Positions 1-9,017 of a stretch of DNA of 64,000 nt are shown piece by piece (within the stretch, counting starts at the first letter, position 1; every line of letters begins with the position of its first letter). The stretch is from assembly GCA_050084985.1 (NCBI GenBank), contig JBITNC010000001.1:131936001-132000000 (forward strand). Direction: 5' to 3'. Below the pieces are notes generated by a model. That model was not told the DNA's origin. It saw only the letters and a list, made by a program, of their open reading frames with translations, and searched no databases. The position numbers were made by a program, and so were the translations under genes. Origin of the DNA: Nageia nagi (Eukaryota > Pinophyta).

Positions 1-163
1 ACTCATTTTGAAGGCTTAAATCCTTTATTACATTATTATATTATTTTACTTATAGTAAGGGTCATCTGGCATCCCACATGCTACTTTAGACATTTATACA
101 TCATAGTCTCATTGATCATTTTTGGTCACTCATGAAACATTAATATATATATATTATTTAACA
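1..163 (-). repeat. partial 3' LTR of a decayed Ty1/copia element
   Basis: Read on the minus strand, a purine tract (rc of 164-176, TTAAGGGAGAG) is followed directly by TGTTAAATAAT, the usual polypurine-tract/LTR junction of copia elements. The copia pol remnant at 660-1575 lies upstream on the same strand, so this would be the 3' LTR. It runs off the left edge of the window, so its far end and any target duplication cannot be seen. Confidence 0.5.
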
Positions 164-659
164 CTCTCCCTTAAGTTATACTTGGATGTAGCAAAATAAT
201 AATGATATATCTACATATTTTAGTCCCAATAATTAGGCTTGATTAGGAACTTATGTACAATCTATTTGTGAAACTCTACTAGAAAGATGGTGAAAATACA
301 CATGAAAAAAATATATTTTCTAGAAGAGAGAAGAAGATGGTTTAAGCAAGAAGATGTGGAGGAAGATGTTCTCATCAACACCTTCTAAGAATAATTTTTT
401 TCACTTCAAAAAAGCCAAACAATTCAAGGTAGAAAGATGATGTAAATGGTTTCATAAATATATCCATAATTTGTTATTGAGTGAAAAGATACTTCAAGAT
501 GAGAACTTGAGCTTTAATAATTTAGTGAATGAAATGCATGTGATACATAATGTGCTTGTTATGTTGATTCTAAAGTGATTTATATGGTATAGAATTATGA
601 AAGGATTTTGTATAATTAACTACTTCAATTCAAAATTGAAGAGGAAAATATCTAAAATG

Positions 660-1575
660 CATCATGTAGGTAGTCATCTCTTTTAAGGTTCTATTGTTTC
701 TTTATACCATATTCTAGTATGGTGTGTGAGGTACATAATTCTAATGAATAATAATATGTTCCATAAGGAAATCTATAACTTATATGTTGAAATAAACCCC
801 AATTATCAATGCAAATAATTTTTATGCAACATTAAGTCTGATTCTCAACCAAAGTCTTAATGATTTTGAAGTGTGAGAAAATATACTTTTATACTTGAGA
901 AAATATACCAATGTTTATATATCATGAAACTATCCATAAATATCAATTTATATTTAGCTTCATTGAAAGAAACATGATAGAACATCATCAAATCATTATG
1001 TATTAGCTCTAGGGGTGAAGAGGCTCTATACAATTCAACTTTGTGAAATGCGTCTTGTATTATTTTTGAAGTACACAACTGGGGAAAACACCATCAAGAA
1101 ATGAAATTTTAGGTAAATTATTAACCTTATTATGAATACTAAACTCCTTTAAATATCTATAATTGAGATCTCCAAATCTCTAATGCCAAAGTTTGCTCTC
1201 AAAATTTGCATAAGCAACTAAGAATGTACCAAATGAAGAAGTATCATCAAAAACTTCAAAATGATACAATCTTGCTATGTGATTAACAACTTCTTGTGTA
1301 ATAAATGAATTTGGTTACAAAAAATTTCTAATTTCAAATCCCTATGGTGTAAATAAAATAAAATTTCTTTTCCCAGAAATACAAATTTGATACACTTAGA
1401 GGAGATTGGTGATAATTAGGGATACAAAGAACATCATTTATATGGCCACCATCTACTTATGTATCACCCTTATATTTGACATGAATGAAAGAAGATTCAC
1501 TAACTTCAATGCTTGAAGTTGAACTAATATGGTTAATAGCACTAGAAACCAAAACCCAACTATCTAAATAAGAAT
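660..1575 (-). pseudogene. Ty1/copia pol remnant (protease to integrase)
   Basis: Broken minus-strand reading frames keep the order of a copia polyprotein. Near 1500-1570 is a protease active-site region reading SWVLVSSAINHIS, where the family has WVLDSGAxxH; the catalytic Asp appears replaced by Val. Near 1141-1200 is a GAG-pre-integrase motif, LWH-RFGDLNY. At 857-1078 is the start of the integrase core (PLELIHNDL, then YKLIFMDSF). Near 690-760 is VPHTPY-NMV-RNNRT, matching the family's HTPQQNGVAERKNRT. Stops and frame changes interrupt it throughout. Only about 480 bases separate the integrase remnant from the 3' LTR, too few for RT and RNase H, so those domains were deleted. Not functional. 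Confidence 0.7.
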
Positions 1576-2104
1576 TAATAGATTTACCTCTGATATTCAA
1601 AGCCTAACCTTGAAACTAAATACTTTAACTAACACTCATGCTAATAAATCCTATAACTTCATACAATTTTCCTTTATGAACATTAATATTATAATTTTTT
1701 ATAAAAATGAGTTGATTCTCTTCAAGTATATATATGATAAACCCTTTTGTGCAAGCATGTTTATCATTCACAATTTTCATGTGTGATAGTTGTACAATGT
1801 GAGTGGTTCAATTGAAACTTAAAAATTCATCAAAAACCATAAAAATAGGAATTAAAATATGATATATGTAAAAATATACACCAAAAATATAATCTCTAAT
1901 AAAAAAATAATTTTCACTTTTATTACAATAAGAAACCCCCCATAATAGATGCCTTTAAAATTTTGCACCTTTAGAAAAACATTTTATCCAAAATAGATAA
2001 AAATTGAGCAAGGTATAGGTAAAAAAAAACCTTTAAAAAATATAAATTATTCAAAAATAGCAAAATATCATGTAAAATTAATTTAAATTTCACTAAATTG
2101 GCTA

Positions 2105-2280
2105 TTCAAACAAGTCAAAGGGCATAAGTTATACGATGTGGTTGATAGCCTAACATATAAGCATAATTGACTAGTCAAATGGCATAGGGTATTGATGTGG
2201 CTAGTAGGCCAAATATAAATATAATTGATTAGTGAAATGGTACACATGTTTATTTGGTGTTGATAAGTCAAAAACAATAA
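2105..2280. repeat. degenerate tandem repeat, about 60-bp unit, 3 copies
   Basis: Three successive related blocks start near 2111, 2174 and 2232. Each contains a GTCAAATGGCATA-like start, a TTGATGTGGCTAGTAGGCC-like middle and an ATAATTGATTAGT-like end. No coding signal. The rest of 1.7-2.4 kb is AT-rich with nothing recognisable. Confidence 0.5.
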
Positions 2281-3334
2281 TTTTTCATGTTGGCATAGAG
2301 GATAGAGGCGAGTGTGTAGGGTATCAAATAGTGTGAAGAAGGATGTGCATGGTTAGGTCCATGTCAAGGGCACTATTGGGATCCATATAGATTTTAGTAT
2401 TTGATTTGAAAGGATTATTTTAGAGATCAAATATCTAGTAGTGGAGATAATTGATAAGGATATTGCTTAGTATTTGGTATACTTCACTTGTATCTTTTAT
2501 ATATTTCTTCCATTGAGGTTAGTATCAATGCTACTATGGGTGCTAGGGCTAGGCTTAGTGAAGTATTCGATATTAATAATTAGGGAGATTATCATGTTCA
2601 ATGTTATATGCATTATGGACCTTTCTAAATGTGATTTGATATTATAGAGACCATAGAATACTCTATAAATGATAGGACTAACCATTAACCAACTTGAATA
2701 TACTGACTTGACTATGACTTGAGTGTCTACCTAACCTATCAACATTGACATTGAGATCAATGATAACATTCAGTGAGTAGAACAAATTTTAGGAAATTTT
2801 AATTAGTTTTTGGTCATTTTAAAGTTATCTTAGGAGTTAGGGAACCATTTTCGATTGAAGGGACCTCATTTTTTACCTATGTACTTCCTTGTACACTTTA
2901 TTTGAAGCTTGTTGAAGGTTTATGAACCAATATTCAAATTTTTTTAGCATTAAGAAGCTTCAAAAAGTTACATACTTGATACAATTTATTGAGGAGTGTT
3001 TTTAAGACTATGGATGTTGGAGTTGATGTTGTTAAATGTAGTAATGCTTATTCCTAAATTATATTGTAGTCTCTCCATTTAATTAATTGATACATCATGA
3101 CCATGTTGATAGTGGATGTACCCTCACATTGGGAGGGACCAAATTAAAATATCATTTTAATTTTGATTGATGTGTTACAAATATTTATTCATCTTTTTTT
3201 TTCTATTTCTTAGTATCTTGTATTACAAATATTAATGAAATTTTTAATATAGAATATTTAAGAATAATTGTAGTTAAGAAATCTATATTTAAGGATATCA
3301 GTAATCCATAGGCTTAAAGTGATTGCAAATCACA

Positions 3335-3345
3335 TGGTATCAAAG
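3335..3345 (+). other. tRNA-Met-type primer-binding site of a decayed LTR element
   Basis: TGGTATCAAAG matches the common plant initiator-Met primer site TGGTATCAGAGC with decay. It follows directly on an ...ACA end, as an LTR end would, and is followed about 30-200 bp later by a gag-like frame in the same orientation. The matching LTR should lie to the left (roughly 2.3-3.33 kb), but its left end cannot be fixed because no second LTR copy is visible. Confidence 0.45.
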
Positions 3346-3374
3346 AAAAGTTTATATTTATTTGAGGCTTGTAT

Positions 3375-4030
3375 ATGAAGGCTAGAAGATCTCAAATATA
3401 TGAGCTATTTCAATTTAGTCTAAAAATTAGAAGAAGATAAAGACATACTTCCATAGAAAGAGAAGATGAAGAATATTATAGACCAAGAATTTTTGATGAA
3501 TATTTTTAAAGGAGGTTCATTGCAATAGAGAATATTATGGCTTGACTCACAGATATGATGTTTCAATGATAGTATAAAAATGAGGACCATAAGATACTTT
3601 ATAATAATAGAATAATTTTTGATAGTATTAACCCTTCTTTAGTAACTACTTTAATTTCATTCAAAGTAGAGGAAAATATAAATATCCCTACTTTTGAAGG
3701 AGAGATTTATGTTGAGAAGTTATATAATTGTTTGAAGAAATTAAAGGTATTTTTTTAGATCCAAGGTTTTGTAGATGATGTATAAAATATTTCTTTTGCA
3801 AGTTTCAAAATGGGTGATCATGATTTAGTTTGGTGGGAAAGCCACATGGAATCCCTTAAAAATGATAACCAATTATCTATTTCTTCATGGGAGGAATTCA
3901 AAAATATACCTAGAGAACAATTCTATCCATTATACCATCAAGATAAGCAACTCATGAAGTATTAATTGTTTAGAAAATAAATAGGAAATGATATAATATT
4001 ATACAATTTAATTTAGAAAATAAGTTACCT
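3375..4030 (+). pseudogene. LTR retrotransposon gag remnant
   Basis: Plus-strand translation, interrupted by stops, gives phrases typical of plant retrotransposon gag: IPTFEGEIYVEKLYNCLKKL (family pattern PxFxGKxxxExxxxWL), then MGDHDLVWWESHMES and SWEEFKNIPREQFYP-YHQD. This is the retrotrans_gag core, which packages element RNA in cytoplasmic particles. A second copy of the same gag type lies at 54806-55420 and shares the MGDH-LV-WESH motif. Several stops make it non-functional. Confidence 0.65.
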
Positions 4031-4359
4031 TTCTTAGAATCTCTCTCAAAGATCCAGAACTCACTAGAATAAAAATAAGCTTTGGATGTTGGTGAGTTTG
4101 GGGTGGTTTCGATGTGATTAATTTTTACTATTTTTAACTACCTCATTTTTGGGTTTCAATGGTTGTTCTAAAATGGCCTCCTCAATCATAAAAAGGTGGG
4201 TAAAAACCACCCCTTAATGTCAACTAAAGAAAAAAATCTTGTGTGGGGAACTTAGGTAAGCACTTGTAACATTTTGAGGTTTTTTATAAGACCAGTCAAG
4301 GGGGTCTATAACACTTAGCTTGTAACATTTTGAGCCAACAAGATTAGAGCACTTAGAGC

Positions 4360-5110
4360 ATTTACTATTTTACACAAAGAGAGAGTTGATATAAGGGGAT
4401 TGCAAAGAACACCCATTAAGTATTCTTCTATGTATCTTACCAAATAATTATCATGCTTTTGTAATAAAAGTCTCTATGGCCTTTTTCATAAAACCCATTT
4501 TATATGTATCCTACAATCATTACATTTGCATACCATGAAACTATGTTAACATCATACATCTTTTCAAATAATTCCCAAGCCTTGTGTATTCTTCAACATT
4601 TTGTATATAAGTCTATCAAGGCATTCAAAACCATAACATTATATTTATAAGCACCAATTATACATATCCACAAACCCAATTTAAGTTTTATGGGTATTTT
4701 GGAAATGAATTTCAAAGCTCCCTCAATATAGCCTACATGGGTAGGAAGGTCAATAATGCATGTATAGTGATTCATCCTAGGAATAATGTAATAAGAGTCT
4801 TGATTCTTGAAGAGTCCCTCATAATATGTTTCATCATGTTAGAATATTTTCAGAAAACCCATTTTGTGCATATCTTATATTCATTGTAGTCCTTGAAGCT
4901 ATTTTTACATCATGCATCTTTTCAAACAATTCTAATTATTTATGTATTTAAATTGATCTTTGAAACATTTAACATCTTTACAAATACAAGTATTATACCT
5001 AGAATACACCTCACTTTCAATCACCAGTAGTGGAATATACTTATTTATAAGATACAATAAAGGAGTATCATAATTTAATACCAAGAAAGATACCACCAGT
5101 CTCCAAAAAT
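4360..5110 (-). pseudogene. pentatricopeptide-repeat (PPR) gene remnant
   Basis: Minus-strand frames show consecutive PPR-like modules: NALIDLYTKC followed by RIHKAWELFEKMYDVN, a VSW-NVMIVGY segment, and another ELFEKMHDVK...YAQNGFSE module near 4850-4935. An E-motif-like stretch (HYTCIIDLPTHVGYIEGALKF, then LWICIIGAYKYN) is at 4593-4775. These match the plant P/PLS-class PPR pattern (LIDMYAKCG, ARELFDKM, VSWNAMI). PPR proteins bind organellar RNA. Stops and frameshifts throughout show an old pseudogene or a fragment amplified by repeats. Confidence 0.65.
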
Positions 5111-5939
5111 AAATAGAAGAAACACCATTGGAAATACCATAAGAGATTAGTAACATAGTGGTTGAAGGTTGTAAGGTGATTGATATTGACTCTTAAGGCT
5201 CTAAAGGATATTCAAAAGTCAATGTGGTCATCACCCATGTAGAGGAAATAATCTCATTAATTAGAAGGAACAATGAGATGGCCAAAATGACAAAACATCA
5301 TTTTTCAACACTACCATCTATTTACAAGAAGCTTGAGAAACTCCTATCCCTCCATAGCTAATTTAATAGATTTTATGTGAGGTTTTTTGATATGTTAAAT
5401 ATAATTGAAATATACTTGCATGGCATAATTTTAATACAACATACTTTTGATATGTGACATACTTGGATATGCATAAATGAATTAGACTTATGGTTGTGAT
5501 GTTGGGTCTTTTTTATCCTTGATTTTCATATCATATAATATGTTGGTGTATTTTCATGTCATTACACAAGAGTGTTTTATATGGTGTAGTTACATTACTT
5601 GAAAATATGGATCATTTCATTATGTTTATCAAATAATTATAAGAGCCTTATGTATGCAGTCTTTGACCCAATGCCTTGGTTGTTGGAATTTAAAGTATTT
5701 ATCTAACTTTGAATTACTTTTTAAACTTTGATGATAATAAAATTTGATAAATGCTTTAAATGCCAACAACCAAGCATTAGGATAAAAATTGCATTTTAGA
5801 CAATTGGATTTAGGTAGTTTTTTAATGGAAGCTTAATTATTGTACTTCATGAGGTTTCAAAGATACTCATATCATCTCATATCATTTTTTCATATTGTAT
5901 AATGTATTTATATCATTTCATATCATATGGTATAGTTCC

Positions 5940-6290
5940 ATATTTTTAGAACATATGGTGGATGAGGCAAACTTATCACTTTTGGATTGGTTTTTGATAC
6001 TCAGAAAATATTTGGGTTAGATAGTCTCTTTCCTTCTCCAAGCCAATTTTTAGGCCCCATTTTAAGACATATTTTGGACTTCATTTTTTACAAGTATACA
6101 ATTTTTAGAGAGATAGTATATTAAAATCCAAATTATGATATCAGGAACATCCTTTGGTTCAATAATAGTCAAATTGTAAAAGCATGAAGAAGGTAGTTTC
6201 TAACTTTTTGACAAGGTTATTGCAATATTCATAAGCTTTTGGGCCTCATTTATGGATATTAATATTATGCAATATAGATGGAATATATAT
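5940..6290. repeat. dispersed repeat family, copy A
   Basis: A block beginning AGAACATATGGTGGATGAGG and running through CTTATCACTTTTGGATTG, a TCCTTCTCCAAGC stretch, AAATTATGATATCAGG and TTTTGGGCCTCATTT recurs at 6955-7310 and 16877-17380. A shortened version lies near 6430-6490. It has no reading frame and appears older than the LTR element inserted between the copies. Confidence 0.6.
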
Positions 6291-6539
6291 ATAAAGGTAA
6301 GCATAATAAGTTTCAAATGTTCTCTACAATTATGCTCAAATGACCAAGAGTATTTGTAGGATCAATAATTACACAATTATGATCATATAGTGTATTTAGA
6401 TCATCTTATATCATTTGGTACAAATGCATCATTTCATAACATATGGTGGATTAGGCCAACTTATCACTTTTGGATTGATTTTTGAATCATTATACATGTA
6501 TTGTTGACCTTATTGGTCATGTAGGATATCTTAGAGAAA

Positions 6540-6900
6540 CTTTGAGATCCATAACATTCAGTTTACAAGCATCAAGTAGACATATCCACACACTCAAGTA
6601 GAACTTTTTGAAAAAATAAAATGAAACATGGTTTCCTTTCTACATGAAAGCATGCACCATGTCATTCTGAAAGACTCTTTATATCTTGCATTAATTTGCA
6701 TCACTAATAATCTCCATAAGAACATTCTCCATATTTGAAATCCAATTGCCCACTTCAACATAATTATTTGAAAGTAGAACATAAGATGCAATATATTTAG
6801 GCTTCAATATAAAAATTATTATTACCACATATATAAAATCCCCTATTCCTACATTCTTATGTGATTTACAAGCACCAAGAAAATACATCCACAATTAAAA
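6540..6900 (-). pseudogene. second PPR remnant (E-domain-like)
   Basis: Minus-strand phrases include LGACKSHKNVGIGDFIYV and ILKPKYIASYVLLSNNYVEV. They match the E region of plant PLS-class PPR proteins (WGSLLGACRxHGNVELGE...LEPENAGxYVLLSNIYA). A further VWICLLDACK stretch lies at about 6545-6600. Frames are broken; probably part of the same amplified and decayed PPR locus as 4360-5110. Confidence 0.6.
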
Positions 6901-6954
6901 TTAAAAACTTCATTTTTTCATATCATATAGTATATTTATGCTATGATTGCATCA

Positions 6955-7310
6955 TTTTAGAACATATGGTGGATGAGGCTAACTTATCATTTTTGGAATG
7001 ATTTTTTATGCTTGAAAAAATTTTAGTCGGGTAGTTGTTTCCTTCTCCAAGCTAATTTGTGGCCCTATTTTGAGACATTTTTAATGCTATTTTTAATACA
7101 AGCATATGCTTTTTACAAAGTTGGCATATTAAACTTCAAATTATGATATCAAATGCCTCCTTTGGTTCAACAATGGTCTAATTGTTCAAGCATGAAAAAG
7201 GAAGCCTATAGCTTCTTGATATATTTCTTATAACTATCATGTAAGCTTTTGGGTCCCATTTTGGGCATGAAGATTATGCAATGTATATGGACCATGAAAA
7301 TAAAAACAAA
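6955..7310. repeat. dispersed repeat family, copy B
   Basis: Same block order as copy A at 5940-6290: AGAACATATGGTGGATGAGG, TTCCTTCTCCAAGC, AAATTATGATATCA, then CTTTTGGGTCCCATTTTGG. Non-coding. It ends about 80 bases before the inserted LTR retrotransposon. Confidence 0.6.
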
Positions 7311-7386
7311 GGTAATATCAATATGATTTGAATATGCTCTATAATTATGGTCAAATGATCAGGAATTACATAAAATTTGGTTTATA

Positions 7387-7391
7387 AACAC
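7387..7391. repeat. target-site duplication, left copy (AACAC)
   Basis: AACAC sits directly before the TG of the left LTR and is repeated directly after the CA of the right LTR at 15981-15985. A 5-bp duplication is standard for LTR-retrotransposon integrase. Confidence 0.93.
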
Positions 7392-7562
7392 TGTTGATTG
7401 AGATTGTGTAATATGTGCGCCTGGAACAATCTTAACCAAAGTAGTTCACGAACAGACTGTAGGACGCAGCCTGATCTCCGGAGAAGGCCGGTTCCTTATC
7501 CATTGGGCAGAGAAAAAGTAACAGGAAAGAGATAAAAAGAGTAGGGAGCGAGAGATTTAAGC

Positions 7563-7646
7563 AAAAGGATAGGGTAACAAGAAAGGAAGTAAAAGGATAG
7601 GGTAACAAGAAAGGAAGTAAAAGGATAGGGTAACGAGAGAGAAAGC
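7563..7646. repeat. 28-bp tandem repeat x3 inside LTR
   Basis: Units start at 7563, 7591 and 7619 and share AAAAGGATAGGGTAACAAGA; the third is diverged at its end. The same array is in the other LTR (about 14620-14703). In the coding direction it lies downstream of the TATA box, within the probable R/U5 leader. Confidence 0.9.
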
Positions 7647-7979
7647 AAAGGGGTAGATCACTAGTTCAGCGCGGGCTTTCGCAGTGTGCGAAACCTTGGC
7701 CTGAATCTAGTGTCGCAGCCACAGAACAAGTCCTCACTCTCTGAATAGCTCCCCAGCTTCTACTCTACCATGTAGCAGACACAGTTATACTAGCAACCCG
7801 CAACTATTACTCAGGAAACAAGCTAAGCTGCCACAATGTAACCAAATTAAGAATAACAATTACGAGTGCTAGACAAGAAAGGTCAAGATGGTTTCATAGT
7901 ACCGGACTGAAGCTACAGGTCTTCGAGAACAAATGAAAAGGGCAATACTAGGCTTCCGACCCTAGTTTCTCTTTATTTT

Positions 7980-7994
7980 CATATATTTATACTG
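7980..7994 (-). promoter_or_regulatory. TATA box of LTR (3' LTR copy)
   Basis: On the minus strand the sequence reads AGTATAAATATATG, a good plant TATA box. It lies downstream (in coding direction) of the repeat array at 8203-8720, as expected for U3. The 5' LTR copy at about 15037-15051 would drive the genomic RNA. Confidence 0.6.
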
Positions 7995-8202
7995 TGTTAA
8001 TAACAGTTACAAAATTACAGAATAGAAACGTTTACAAAACGGCCGCAAGATTCTGGCCTCTTGAACTGATATCACCTACATATGACACTTGGCCGGCTGT
8101 TACAAAATTGGGCAGATCGCCGACGATTCGGTTCCCTGATGATTGTACTCAGGCATCTTGCAGACTTACTCTCTTTCGGGATTTCTTAATTCTATGGCTC
8201 AG

Positions 8203-8720
8203 GCTCTTCAATCTTTCTTTGCGGGCCTATTTTCCTCCGGGACTCGGTTTCATTCACCAATATTAATCTTGTTTCTTTCCCCTTCGCCTGACGTCAGCCT
8301 TGAATCTTCGGACTTCTTCATTCACTGGCTCCGGACACTAAATTACTCCTTGATGATGTCATCCATTCTGGGCTCCGGTTTGCTTTATGAATGCAAACTT
8401 CATATTTCCTTGTGACGTCACCTTTAAATCTCTAGAATTTCCCGCTCGCTGGTTCCGGATACTAAATTTCTCTTTGCTGATGTCATCTGTTCCGGGCTCC
8501 GGTTCTTATTCAAAATGTGAACGTCGTTTCGCCTGTGACGTCATTTTTCTACCCTCCGGAATATTTTCCTTTATGGCTCCGGATACTAAGTCGCTACCTG
8601 TTGACGTCATCTCCTCCGGACTCCGGTTCCATTCAAAATGTGAACGTTGTTTCCCCGTGACGTCATTATTTCATTTCTCCGGAATGCTTTGTTTCCCGGA
8701 GAACTTATGCTGACTTTATC
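8203..8720. promoter_or_regulatory. 124-bp tandem enhancer-like array with TGACGTCA motifs
   Basis: GGCTCCGGACACTA-like unit starts lie at 8327, 8451 and 8575, exactly 124 bp apart, with a weaker unit before them. Perfect TGACGTCA palindromes occur at 8289, 8413, 8536, 8602 and 8658, and TGATGTCA variants at 8354 and 8478. TGACGTCA is the established core for plant bZIP/TGA factors. Location in U3 upstream of the TATA box suggests an inducible enhancer; binding is inferred. The other LTR has the same sites (first perfect one at 15347). Confidence 0.75.
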
Positions 8721-9017
8721 TTTTCCGGAACTTGGTTTTCACCCCAAAAAATAATCATCTTATCCTCCGCACGTCTCCACTTTATTCCGAAAAACTTTAC
8801 TCTGACTCCGGGCTGCTTTATCTGCTCCGAAAAAAACTCCCGGAGATCTTCGAATGAATCCGTAGGGGCAGGTAGAGTACACCGTGGCTTTACTTCAAGG
8901 ATTTATTATGGAGGAATCTACATTATGGCGACTTCTGGGGGGAAAATTTCGCCTTTATCAAGGAGGAATTTAGAACCCAAACCTTTATTTCCATGAATCA
9001 AAAAAATGGACTTGCCT

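Larger units (their letters stand above)
7392..8922 (-). repeat. 3' LTR (left end of element)
   Basis: 1531 bp, starting TGTTGATTG and ending AATCTACA on the plus strand, almost identical to 14449-15980. Read in the coding (minus) direction the order is U3 with the 124-bp repeat array, TATA box, then R/U5 with a 28-bp tandem repeat. Differences from the other copy include one missing base near 8060 and substitutions near 8308, 8425, 8433, 8442, 8491 and 8788. Confidence 0.95.

Noticed and set aside
7994-8713. Plus-strand open frames of 90-108 residues in the left LTR, repeated at 15201-15771 in the right LTR
   Set aside because: They arise from the GC-richer 124-bp repeat array in U3, run against the coding direction and have no family resemblance.
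8923-8945. Plus-strand orientation of the 7392-15980 element based on TGGCGACTTCTGGGG next to the left LTR
   Set aside because: Gag, ORF2, TATA box and enhancer order all agree on the minus orientation, and a good primer site is present at the other end.
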